Source: Astragalus membranaceus (taxonomy: Eukaryota > Streptophyta > Magnoliopsida > Fabales > Fabaceae). From it: DNA of 64,000 nucleotides. Numbering within the stretch: position 1 is the first letter of the stretch; each line of letters opens with the position of its first letter. The notes under the pieces are model-generated. The model was given only the letters and a program-made list of their open reading frames with translations, was not told the origin of the DNA and ran no database searches. The position numbers were made by a program, and so were the translations under genes. Location of the stretch: NCBI GenBank assembly GCA_039519185.1, contig CM076847.1, forward strand, positions 71,893,864-71,957,863, in the 5' to 3' direction. Shown here one piece after another: positions 21,601-31,136 of the stretch.

Positions 21601-22085
21601 AGATGCTTCCTTTCGCCTTGCATGGGTATCGCACCTCAGTGCGTACTTCAACCGGGGCAACCCCTTTCTCTTTGGTGTATGGGTCGGAAGCAGTCCTCCC
21701 CATTGAAGTTGAGATACCCTCTCTGCGGGTACTGATGGAAACCAAGTTGGAAGAGGCAGAATGGGTCCAAGCTCGTCTGGATCAGCTGAATCTCATTGAG
21801 GAGAAAAGAATTGCTGCCCTGTGTCATGGCCAGTTGTATCAACAAAGGATGAAGACAGCTTTCGATAAGAAGGTTCGTCCCCGAGAATTCAGCGAGGGAG
21901 ACCTTGTGCTCAAGAAGATTCTGCCTATCCAGAGTGACCCCCGTGGGAAATGGACTCCTAGCTATGATGGACCATATGTGGTAAAGAAAGCCTTTTCTGG
22001 AGGAGCATTGATACTCACCAACATGGATGGTGAAGAACTCAGAAACCCAGTCAATTCAGATTCAGTCAAGAAATATTACGCCTGA
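18531..22085 (+). CDS. pol: Ogre-1 polyprotein: RT, RNase H, archaeal-type RNase H, integrase (intact)
   Basis: The open frame is 1,184 residues, with its first ~34 residues probably intronic. RT spans about 165-350, with KDGKVRMCVDYRDLN, MPFGLKNAGATYQR and the catalytic YVDDM (Y310). A first RNase H lies about 455-560 (LDSSMGCMLGQ...YSLLEKTCCALAW). A second, archaeal-type RNase H about 610-740 (WRMVFDGASNIYGHGAGAVL...NNIAAYEACILG) is diagnostic for Tat/Ogre. Integrase follows: an HHCC zinc-binding region (HSSGHTMAR...CHKCQIYAD), then D905 (GMDVIGP), D966 (TDNGSN) and E1002 (NGAVEAAN) with the exact DD35E spacing. The C-terminus ends GPYVVKKAFSGGALIL...VKKYYA. There are no breaks, in contrast to gag. 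It converts element RNA to DNA and integrates it. Confidence 0.95.
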   Translation: MDSQMNKFSFHYHTSPSCVSIFCLFISFYSRKCRSKMNIFENNDANDSYVNFDHPVNQAEEDVEDDWETPPELMRMVEQEEKVIQAHGKSVEIINLGTEDSKKEVKVGISMKEGERKKLIELLHEYVDIFAWTYQDMPGLDTDIVVHKLPVKPECPPVKQKLRRMKPEMSLKIRDEVKKQFDAGFLVVAKYPQWVANIVPVPKKDGKVRMCVDYRDLNRVSPKDDFPLPHIDVLVDSTAQHSLFSFMDGYSGYNQIKMAPEDMEKTTFITLWGTFCYRVMPFGLKNAGATYQRAMVTLFHDMMHKEIEVYVDDMIAKSKTDEEHIVNLQKLFERLRKFKLRLNPAKCTFGVRSGKLLGFIVSQKGIEVDPDKVRAILEMPVPKTEKEIRGFLGRLNYISRFIFQLTATCEPIFKLLCKNQETKWNDDCQEAFEKIKKYLQNPPILTPRVPGRPLILYLTVLDSSMGCMLGQHDESRKKEHAIYYLSKKFTDCETRYSLLEKTCCALAWAAHRLRQYMLSHTTWLVSKMDPIKYIFEKPALTGRLARWQMQLSEYDLLYVTQKAIKGSALAEYLAHQPVEDYQPMQYDFPDEDIMALFEEGKSPEGERWRMVFDGASNIYGHGAGAVLISPDNRFIPFTSRLSFYVTNNIAAYEACILGIQAAIDWKVKRLDVYGASALVIHQVNGDWEARDSKLIPYRDYVLKLVELFEEITFQHLPRNENQLADALATLSSMFNISCDKSLTHIGIQHRDLPAHHYCMVIEEESDNKPWYYDIKQYILNREYPPGASENDKRTLRRLSRNFFLSGEVLYKRNYDMVLLRCVTEEEATKIMREVHEGSFGAHSSGHTMARKILRAGYYWLQMESDCYSFVRRCHKCQIYADHIHVPPASLNVLTASWPFSMWGMDVIGPIEPKESNGHRFILVAIDYFTKWVEAASYSSITSSVVVKFVKKDLICRYGLPDKIITDNGSNLNSKMMKELCEDFKIQHHNSSPYRPKMNGAVEAANKNIKRIVQKMVVTYKDWHKMLPFALHGYRTSVRTSTGATPFSLVYGSEAVLPIEVEIPSLRVLMETKLEEAEWVQARLDQLNLIEEKRIAALCHGQLYQQRMKTAFDKKVRPREFSEGDLVLKKILPIQSDPRGKWTPSYDGPYVVKKAFSGGALILTNMDGEELRNPVNSDSVKKYYA

Positions 22086-23675
22086 GAAAAATAAAAAGGA
22101 AAAAGAGAAAAATGAGCCAAGCAAGAATTAGCTCGCTAGGTTGAAAACCCGAAAGGGCGGCCTAGGCAAAAAAGAGCGACCCGGTGGACTGAAAACTCGC
22201 AAAGAGCGGTCCAGGCAAAAATTAGGGTCAGAAAGGTTGGACTGAAAAAAAGTAAAAGAGGCAAGCAGCGTCTCCAAAAGCTTGGGTAAAAGGGTGATCA
22301 AGGATATAAGTATGGGTGATTGGCATCGACACTCCAAAGACGAAAAACGCTCATAAGATCTGTTGCGTCCATTTTTCTTGCTTTTTCTTAGTTTCAAAGT
22401 TCTCAATGTACTCTTTTCAGTCGGCGTGACCTTTTGCGCGTTCGATTTCCATATGAATAAAAGTCCAAACTCCTCACTCCGTCTGCTTATTGTTTTGTCA
22501 TTGCTTCCTTTTCATTTGTGCTTTAAAATGATGTTTTATAGTAGATGATAAATGAATTATGAAAATGTGCATAAATCAGAGCATTAAACTCATTGCGAAA
22601 CTTTTGAAAATCATGAGAAAAGAAATGATCTCTCAATCAGGTAAATTTACAAAAGTCAAACAAAAGCACTGATTGCGTCAAAATAATTCACAAAAGGCTG
22701 AAGTATGACCCTCACACCATTATGGGCGATCCTCGTGCCTCGTAGCGCAAGTCCTACGATTTGGTTGAACCGGCGAAAGAAAAGCCAAAAAGAGCAAAAG
22801 AGCAACAAAAATAAGAAGAAAAGAAAAACAATGAAAAAGGGATTAAAAAAAGAGGAGAGCAAAAGAGCAATGAAACGAATAAAACTCATACATTGCATTC
22901 ATCAAACATAGACAAAAAAATTCATGCAAGCAAGAAGAAGCTCCTGCATCACATCACATTCATCTCATCAAAAAGCAATCATGGCATTCGCATTGCATGC
23001 ATTTGTTCATATCACTTGCAGATACAAGGACGGATAAATACTTCGGTGTTAATCCTCGCCCTCAGTTCCCAGAAAATGCTCCCTTAGTTTGGAGTTCAAA
23101 TGCTTTTCAGTTCAGCGCTCAAGCGTGCATTGCAGTTTGGAGTTCAAAATCGCTCTCGTCAGAGTTCAACGCTCCCTTCTGTCCAGGTCTCACGTCGCGT
23201 ACGAGCAACGCGATGGACCGCAGCCCCATGTGAGGTTCAACGGAATAGTTGTATCAGCCTAAGATACAGTGGACGCCATGCATTGATCAGTATATCAGCT
23301 CCGGAACTGATAACGATCCCCCCGGTCGCTCGAAAAGGCCAATGGGAAGCGTGCTCCTCAAAGCCACGTGCAAACTCGGATTCATCAAGAGTCCGTTTAC
23401 AGGTTTTAGGCAGCCTGGGAAATTTACCGCTTTCTGCACGCCAAGTGCCCATTTACCGCTTTCTGCACGCCAAGTGCCCATTTACCGCTTTCTGCACGCC
23501 AAGTGCCCATTTACCGCTTTCTGCACGCCAAGTGCCCGTTTTACCTTTTTTTGCCTCAGGTTTCTCTAGGTAGACAAAATTGGTATAATTTCTGAATTCT
23601 TTATTTCTATTTTGCCTCGGAATATGTTTCGGCCAATTCATATTCCTTGTCAAAATCCAAATAAAGAGGGGCAGC
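22086..23675 (+). other. Ogre-1 3' untranslated region and polypurine tract
   Basis: It begins with repeated GAAAACCCGAAAGGGCGGCCTAGGC / GAAAACTCGCAAAGAGCGGTCCAGGC segments (22141-22220), then AT-rich DNA, then 29-bp tandem repeats. The polypurine tract AAATAAAGAGGGGCAGC (about 23659-23675) directly precedes the 3' LTR and primes plus-strand synthesis. Confidence 0.8.
23422..23537 (+). repeat. Four 29-bp tandem repeats in the Ogre-1 3' UTR
   Basis: Units starting ATTTACCGCTTTCTGCACGC occur at 23422, 23451, 23480 and 23509 with almost no divergence. Variable tandem arrays in the 3' UTR are a known property of Ogre/Tat elements and a source of satellite DNA. Confidence 0.9.
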
Positions 23676-26600
23676 TGTTATACCCCAATTTTGTCCGTCT
23701 TCCTTTTCTAGTTTTAGTCGTTTATGTTACTTAAATCGTGTTTTGAAGTCGCGTGGTTACGAGAATTATCAGTACGGCGTCTCAGTTACTAACCCTGGCC
23801 AATTTCAATTACCCTGTTCAACTAAATCGAAATACCGTTGTTTTAAATTAGGCATACACGCGAATGATCGATCTCTTCGTGCGTTCTTCAATTTAATCTT
23901 CGTATTTGGATTTAGTCGAACCTAATTGGGACTAACAAAGTCATTTTCCTCGCGATTGGGCTTGTCGTTTCAATTTGGGCTTAAGAACGCGATTCTGAGA
24001 TAATATTAGCGTTTAGTGGTCAACGGGCTTATTTATTCTATTTGGGCCTCGTTCTCACACACTTGTCTAGTTGGGTCCGATATCGTTTTTGTATTTGCCC
24101 CGATTTCTTTTATTATTTTTACTTTGCCTATTCATTTATTTTGAGTAATATATATAGTCTAAAAATGTCAAAAAAAAAATTCTATTTATTTTTATTTACA
24201 ATTTAATAGTGTTTAGGAGTCCAAATGTCCAAAAAAATTACATCAAAAGGGCCAAAAATGGCCAGATCCGAAAATGAGCATCTAAAGAGCAGATTAGGGT
24301 TTCCTAGCAGCACTCCAAGCTGCTACAGCTGCTGATGGGCTTGGATCCAAACCTGAAAAAATAGGTCAAAGGTAATTAGTGTCGTAACCTAGTTTTTACT
24401 ATAAATGAGCAGCTAAGGACAGTCAGAGGGGACAGACACAGAGACACCCAGCAATTCACACACACAGAAATATACACTGAAATTGAGAACCAAAGATTAG
24501 GGTTTTATACGGAAACCCTAGTCACAAAGCATCAAAATTTCTAAAAAACAAGGAAAACAGGAGCAGCAACAATAAGCAGCAGCCGTAGCAGGAAGCAGAA
24601 GCAGCAAGCAAAGGGAGAATTTCTGAGGCTGAAAAAAAAGGTTGGCTATCACTATACTCTGTCAATTTAGGCTTTTAAGAACAGTAACTTTATCATAACC
24701 AAATTGTATATAGGAACCCAAAAAAATTTAGATTCTGTTTATTGGTAGCTGTGAACAGATATAGTTTTGCTTTAAGTTTGATACATTAGGTTTTTGGCCT
24801 AGTTTTTTTTCTTAAAATACAAAATAAATTACGATTATGATTAACTGGATATTAAAATAGGCTCAGTAACAAAATTAAGTTTCAAAAAGAGATTAGGATT
24901 AGGGGGAAAATCGAATAGGTTTAGTTGTAAAGAATTTAGGATTTAGGGATCAGAAACCAAAGATAAATAAAAATCAGAACCGAAACAAAAAAAAAACGGA
25001 TCGGAACCGTACCAATTCCGACCACCGTAGAAAGTGGTCGTCTCCCCCAAAGCGCCCTGTCGCTGTTGTTCAAACACTGTCACCGTTGGTTCCAAATAGA
25101 ACGCCGCCAGCCATCAGCCATCGTCTTCCGTCAGCAGGAGCAAAAACCAAACATAAAAAAATAAAAAGATCAGAATCAGAGAGAAGAAGAAGAGAACCGT
25201 AAAAAACAAAAAAAAAAGCGAAACTCACCCCTTAGAGTTCGACCACCGTAAACGGTGGTCGTGGGCCGTAAACCGTCACGAACCTCCCCATAGCTCTCAC
25301 CGTCTCCTCGTCCTCCTCCGTCAGGATCTCTCCATCATCACCGAAAGCTCCTTCAGTCGAAGCCTGTGCGTTTTCGTCACCAACACTTCCGCCGAAGTCT
25401 CTATTTTCGTCGCCACCATCACCGGGCACGCCGTCTCCCCCTTGCGTATCGTCACCGGAAACGGCGCGAGTTCCACCGTCTTTTCTCTTCCTCCTATTTT
25501 CGTTCTCCCTCTCATTTTCCACGAAGCCTTCTCTCTCGAACCCTCGCCCTCTCTCTCACCGGAAACTTAGCCCTCTCTCTCGCCGGAAACTTCGCCCTCT
25601 CTCTCGCCGGAAACTTCGCCCTCCCTCTCATGCGAAACTTTCGCAAATCTCTCTCTCTCGAGGCACATGCTGCGGCGCAGCAAGAGGAAGGAAATGAAAT
25701 TAGGTTTAGAAGAAAAACCCTAATTTCCCCTTTTATACCTCTCCCATCTTTTTCTCTGTTTTTAAAAATATAAATAAAGAGAAAATTTTAAAAAAAAAAA
25801 CAACAGATTACTATTCGCACACCCCCAGTTTCATTATGCACCTCCCTTCGCAAGCCTATTTTCAAAGACAGGCCAGTTTACAAAAAAACGAACTGGGCTC
25901 GTTAACTGCACCCCAGTTTTAATAATACAACCCTCCTGTAATTTGCACCCCACTTTACCATTTCACCCCCTTTCTCGTTTTTAATTTAATTTAATCCTCT
26001 TCAAGACAAAATAGTTTCTGATAAATCAAAAAAAACTTTGTTAATAGTCTTGTGAAGCCTTTGCTTACATGATTATTAACAACGAGGTACTAGTGGTGAT
26101 CACTTGGAGCCTTTGCTCAATTGATCATCATGAATGCCTAAGTTTTTCTAAAGACTTTCATTAAATCAAAAAAAAAAAGCTTTGTTTGTGGTCTTGCGAA
26201 GCCTCCGCTTGCATGATTATTAACAATGGAGTGCTAGTAGTGATCACTTGGAGCCCTTGCTCAATTGATCATCATGAAAGCTCGATTTTCGCAATTAAAC
26301 AAGATAAAAAACAAAAACCGTTTTCCAAACAAGAACTACGTAGCTTTGAATTCTCCATCGCACCGGGAGATACGTAGGAGCGAGAGGCTAACTCTTGTCA
26401 AGCGCCAAAAATAAAAATTTTTATTAAGTTCTCTAATTCATTCCCAATAAGAAATAAAAAGGGTAAATTAGATATTTTTCAAATCAACACTTAAAACCAC
26501 ACATTTAATTAAAGGTTCCCTCTCAGTAGAGAGGACGTGTGGGGTGCTAATACCTTCCCCGCGCGTAACCGACCACCGAACCCAAAACTCTCAGTTTTCA

Positions 26601-26732
26601 AAGACCAATCGCTTTCTAAAAAAGGGTTTTTCTAATACTTTCCTTAAATAAGTATTGGTGACGGCTTCATTGTTTTCTAGAAAAGTTGTAAACGAGGAAG
26701 GTTCTCCCTCGGAGACTTTTTCGGGTGCAACA
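23676..26732 (+). repeat. Ogre-1 3' LTR
   Basis: This 3,057-bp LTR from TGTTATACCCC to GGGTGCAACA is nearly identical to the 5' LTR without its solo-LTR insertion. It carries four rather than three units of the CTCGCCCTCTCTCTCGCCGG-type repeat near 25543-25630 and the same antisense open frame (25232-25522). Confidence 0.93.
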
Positions 26733-26737
26733 GCGCC
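26733..26737. repeat. Target-site duplication GCGCC (right), Ogre-1
   Basis: Identical to 2640-2644. Confidence 0.9.
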
Positions 26738-27167
26738 TAAATATGTTGTGATCTCACAAGACTTTTTTCTTGGGAGCTAAATCTACCCTCAATCAATGTA
26801 ACTTCTTATTTGTGTAATTGCCTCCCTTAACTATCCAACACTACCACCTAGTTACTAATACAAATATTTATTTTCACTATCATTTGCCCAAATCTTTTAA
26901 TTACCCTAAATCCCAAATTAAAATTTGTTTTGTCTATCACGTTCGTTCCTTCTCCGTCTTCTCGTTCCTTTTCTCTGCAATTTGTCTTCTCATTCCTTTC
27001 TCTGCAATCAATTCAAAAGGTTTGTTTCCAATTCTATATTCTATTCTTATTTTAACATTTTAGCAATAGCAGTTGTTTATTTGTTTTGCTTTATTCCCTT
27101 TTCATTTCAGTTTGTCACTTACTGCTTTGACTACTTTATTATTCTAGTTTAGTGTATTTTATTGCAA
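26738..27167. other. Intergenic, AT-rich
   Basis: I see no gene. Weak open frames around 26818-27152 have no recognisable content. The left copy of the SINE target duplication is at 27157-27167. Confidence 0.5.
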
Positions 27168-27309
27168 CTTTTTTTTTTTATAAACAATGTTAGTGGAGAT
27201 GGGGAAATGTTAGTTTTCGGGGTTTGAATCGGGACCTCCTTCTTGCACTTTTTTGGTGCACTCCTTCGATATCCTTAGCTCGCCAACTGAGCTACCTACT
27301 TGGGATGTT
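27168..27309 (-). mobile_element. tRNA-derived SINE with 11-bp target duplication
   Basis: On the minus strand it reads GTAGCTCAGTTGGCGAGCTA near the 5' end, a good RNA polymerase III A box, followed about 60 nt later by GGTCCCGATTCAAACC, a B-box-like element, and ends in an A tract (T11 at 27169-27179). It is flanked by TTTTATTGCAA at 27157-27167 and 27310-27320. The tRNA-like head, A tail and TSD define a SINE of about 142 bp. I cannot name the family. Confidence 0.85.
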
Positions 27310-27320
27310 TTTTATTGCAA

Positions 27321-27925
27321 GGTGTACTCCTCTCTCTCGTTTAGTGTTTTTGCTTTAACTAGTTTATTTGCTCTCATTTTAGTTTATTTGCTTTAACTAG
27401 TTTAGTGTTTTTTACACCATTATTTGTTATTCTATATCTTATGTGTAACTAGTTTATTTGCTCTCAATTTATAGTGTTAGAAATGGATAAATACTTTCAA
27501 AAGAGACCCTTGTCGTCAACACCATTAGGCCCTTCTGTTAGACTTTTGTTACAAAAATTGCCAATGTTTCTGCCACAGGTATTTTTTTTTTCTAATTTTT
27601 TTATATTGAGTTGCCAGTCATGTATTAAATTATAAAAAAAAAAATCATTTTCTTTTATTTTTCATCTTCTTCAACCTTCAACCTTTAATCCCTAAATCCT
27701 CAAATTCCTTCAACCTCTTGAATCATAACTCAACCACAACCCAGAAAATGAAAGTGTAATCCCCAAATCAACCCAAAATCAATTTCAAAAACCCCAAAAT
27801 TTCATTCTCCAAAATTGATTTCAGAAACCCTAAATTAAACCCAGAACATAAAAGCACAAACCCAGAAACTTCAATGAGAAAGAAGGAACGAATTACTGTT
27901 TGGGTTTAGGGATAATTTTTTGATG
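27321..27925. other. Intergenic; possible remnant of a hAT-type reading frame at 27483
   Basis: The segment is AT-rich with repeated TTAGTTTATTTGCT motifs (27340-27470). From 27483 a short frame MDKYFQKRPLS... resembles the start of plant TTF/ZMYM-like hAT-derived proteins, but it ends within about 35 codons. No other gene is seen. Confidence 0.3.
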
Positions 27926-29278
27926 GTGGTTGTAATACCCTTATATTTCAACCGTAGAAGAAATATTAGAATACACCTTAAAGCATACATCAGAGTAAAA
28001 TTCCTGTCTTTCGATATTAAACGAAACTAAAACTTGATAAAAACTCATCAAGCGATCACTCAGATTTCTTAACTTCAAAAAGAAGTACATACTTAACATA
28101 AAAACTATATTTTAATATCCTTCCCACGTCCTAATGTCCAATATTCATTACAGAAAGAGCGGAAACGATTTACAACTTCTGATACAATTACAAGTCATAA
28201 TATCAAAATACACAAACAAAGGGAACTACATAAGCAATATAACTAAGTCTTCAAACTCTCCATAAGATGTACCATCTAGCCATGCTTCTTCACTTTTGCT
28301 TTTCTCTGTGTCTCTGTAAAACCACAACATATAAAGGGTGAGATAAACACCTCAGTGAGTTCTATCGAGACCCCTTACTACACACTCGCGGTTCATTATG
28401 CATCATTTAAATCGTAGCCCGAGTCTGGATAGCTACGTGTAACATGGCATTAGCACAACACCGACAACCACTACGCGGTTCCCCGGTGAACCCAATCCAC
28501 TAATATCTGATTAGTGGCAAACATAGATGGGGCCTAGGTTATGAGCTCATGACTTCTCTCCCCTAGTATGCTACTCATAGAGGTCGTCACCTCAATTGAT
28601 TTCATTAGTCCAATGACTATCATACCTTGATTAACATCAAGTCATTTCATTTTTCATTACATCATATGATTACCAAAACCTTAACGAACAATAAGTCCAT
28701 TACATTCACAATTCATTAATCATACATACACATTTTTCCACGAATTACGGTTTGTAGCAATATATATATGCCAATATATTTCCAGCAGTCATGTCAAACT
28801 CAAGCGAAATTAATGAACCATGAGCAAGCAATGTTTTAACCAATTTATAACAGAAATCATCACTTATTTACTTTAATTTAACCCATCCATTTCACATAAC
28901 TTGTAACTTAGGGAATTCTCACAATTCAATCCAAACATAATTAATTTAATTAGATTTCGGTTATTTTATCATTACTTAAGGTTGGGAAAAGAATTGGGGA
29001 ATGATTGAAGTCAAAAGGAGTAACCCTGGAAACAGCAGAAAACACGGCTGCCTGGCAGCATTTTAAAACACTGGTGCCCATGTTTTAAAACATAACCATG
29101 TTTCTGCATTTTAAAAAATTTGTGCAGAAACAGCCTAAAACATGGCCATGTTTTCTGCAGACAGCCAAAATCCTAAATCCTGCACAATTGTTGCTCTAAA
29201 GCTCTGTTTTTCGCATATCTTGACTACTCCTTCGATTCCAATGCCTATCACACTTAATTCCTAACTCAACAAAACTTA

Positions 29279-29600
29279 CACTACAAAAAAAAACGTTATT
29301 TGCGACGGCCATTAGCGACGGAATGTGTTTCCCTCGCTAAAATTGACATTAGCGAGGGAATTTGCGAGGGAATAAGGGTTTTCGGATTTTTGAAAATTAG
29401 CGACGGAAGTTAGTGAATTAGCGACGGAACTGTCCGTCGCTAATTGTTTGGAGGGAAATTGAAATCTAAACCGCACGGAAACCGAAGCGATTAGCGACGG
29501 AATTAGTAGTCCCTCGCTAATGTTTTTTGACCGTTCCACCTTGGTTAGCGTGAAGGGATTAGCGACGGAATAGTCCCTCGCAAATTCCGTCGCTAACCCC
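29279..29600. repeat. CACTA-1 5' terminal and subterminal repeats
   Basis: The TIR is followed by about ten copies of GCGACGGAA / GCGAGGGAA and their complements TTCCGTCGC / TCCCTCGC. Confidence 0.88.
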
Positions 29601-29996
29601 AATTAAAATTAGAATCAGATCCCTTTTCCTCTCTCTGTTTCCTCTTCTGTTTCCATTCCTCTTCTGTTTCCTCTCACTCCCTCACTCTTCTCTCACGACC
29701 CCCCAACCCCACCGCACCGCCGCTCACCACACCACGACCACCGCACCACCGCACGACCACCACCACACCGCCGCTCAACCGTCGTTCCTCTCTCTCTCTC
29801 CTACGCGACGTCGCTCTCTCTCCTCTCTCTCTCCTACGCGAACACTTCTCTCAACGGAGCTCTCCGTTTTCGCCACCACCGGAGCTCGCCCTCCTCACCA
29901 CCGGAGCTCTACTTTGGAGGTTTTTTTTTACTGATTTTAATTTTTTTTACCAACTGATTTTATTTGATATTGTTTTGTTAGGATTTGTAAATTAAA

Positions 29997-30344
29997 GGCT
30001 AAATTATAGTTTTGGTCCCCCTATTTTCAAAAATTCAGACATTTGGTCCCCCTATTTTAAAACTCAGACATTTGGTCCCTCAATTTTAAAAAATCAAATA
30101 CATTTAGTCCAAAGAGGGACCAAATGTCTTTGATTTTTAAAAATTGGGGGACCAAATGTCTTTGATTTTTTAAAATTGAGGGACCAAATGTCTTTGATTA
30201 TTAGCCATAAAAAACTGAAAATTCCTCTTGGGACTAAATGTCTTTGATTTTTTAAAATTGGGGGACTAAATGTCTGAGTTTTAAAATAGGGGGACCAAAT
30301 GTCTGAATTTTTGAAAATAGGGGGACCAAAACTATAATTTAGCC
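29997..30344. mobile_element. 348-bp inverted-repeat MITE inside CACTA-1
   Basis: It starts GGCTAAATTATAGTTTTGGT and ends with the reverse complement ACCAAAACTATAATTTAGCC. Nearly the whole length folds into two arms rich in TTTGGTCCCCCTATTTT / AAAATAGGGGGACCAAA, around a centre near 30120-30200. The flanks on both sides read AAATTAAA, so the exact duplication is ambiguous. It is non-coding. Confidence 0.75.
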
Positions 30345-30875
30345 TAAATTAAATTTTGTGATATTGTTGTTTGGTAATTTTAGTGAATTTAGTTTTGTGA
30401 TATTGTAAAATTAATTTTTGATATTGTTTTAGTGAAATTGTGTTTAGGATTAGAAATTGAAATTGGGTAGAAATTGAAATTGTGTTTTAGGTTTTAGGAT
30501 TAAGTTTAGGATTTATAGAAATTGTGTAGGATAAAAATTGTTTGTTGAAATTGAATAAGTTGTTTTATTGAAACTGAAATTAATAGTGAATTGATTTATG
30601 TTTTTTGCTTGAAATTGAAATTAATAGTTGAAATTGAAGTTGATATTGAAGTTGTTGTTGAAATTAATAGTTGAAATTGAAGTTAGTTATTGAAATTAAA
30701 GTTGAAATTGTTTAGGATTGAAATTGTTGGTGTTTGAAGTCTCACAACCGCACCGGAGTGCGCACCGTCACCGAACCACGTACCGCACCGGACCTCAATC
30801 TCATAACGGTTAGTTTCCAAAATAAATTAATTGTTGTTTTCATGAACCCTTGGTTAGATGACTGTGTGTTGTTGA

Positions 30876-31080
30876 TGGAAAAGGGTGAGGTGATGCCGTC
30901 CCTCACCCCCATATTTTGCTCGAAATCATCTCCATTGAGATAATGCGAGGCGATACTAACAACAGTAAGGTTGGGAGTTATACGAAATAACTTCCTTCAC
31001 TACTTTGATGGAAAAGGGTTTTGTGCTGTCCTTGACCCCCATACTCGGCTCGGAATCATCTCCACTGAGATCATATCGAT
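30876..31080 (+). repeat. Diverged direct repeat upstream of the CACTA-1 transposase
   Basis: GATGGAAAAGGGT...CCCCCATA...TCATCTCCA occurs from about 30876 and again from about 31007. It lies in the presumed 5' UTR of the TNP2-like gene. Confidence 0.55.
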
Positions 31081-31136
31081 GCCACTAACTTGATAGATTA
31101 TTGGGAATGTTAACACGTTTTTTTAAATGTGTGTAG

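Larger units (their letters stand above)
2645..26732 (+). mobile_element. Ogre-1: complete Ogre/Tat-type Ty3/gypsy LTR retrotransposon with nested insertions
   Basis: The element starts TGTTATACCCC and ends GGGTGCAACA, is flanked by the 5-bp TSD GCGCC, and is 24,088 bp long. Order: 5' LTR, tRNA-Arg-type primer site, long leader, ORF1 (12737-14842), gag-protease-G-patch (15177-18426, damaged), short intron, RT-RNaseH-archaeal-type RNaseH-integrase (to 22085), 3' UTR with 29-bp tandem repeats, polypurine tract, 3' LTR. ORF1 before gag, an intron between protease and RT, and a second RNase H are the known hallmarks of Ogre elements. Removing the nested chromovirus-type element (7736-12430) and the solo LTR (4527-5815) leaves about 18 kb. 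The LTRs differ by few substitutions apart from the insertion and small indels, which points to a fairly recent insertion. The Gag core is missing and there are two in-frame stops, so this copy is probably not autonomous. Confidence 0.95.
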
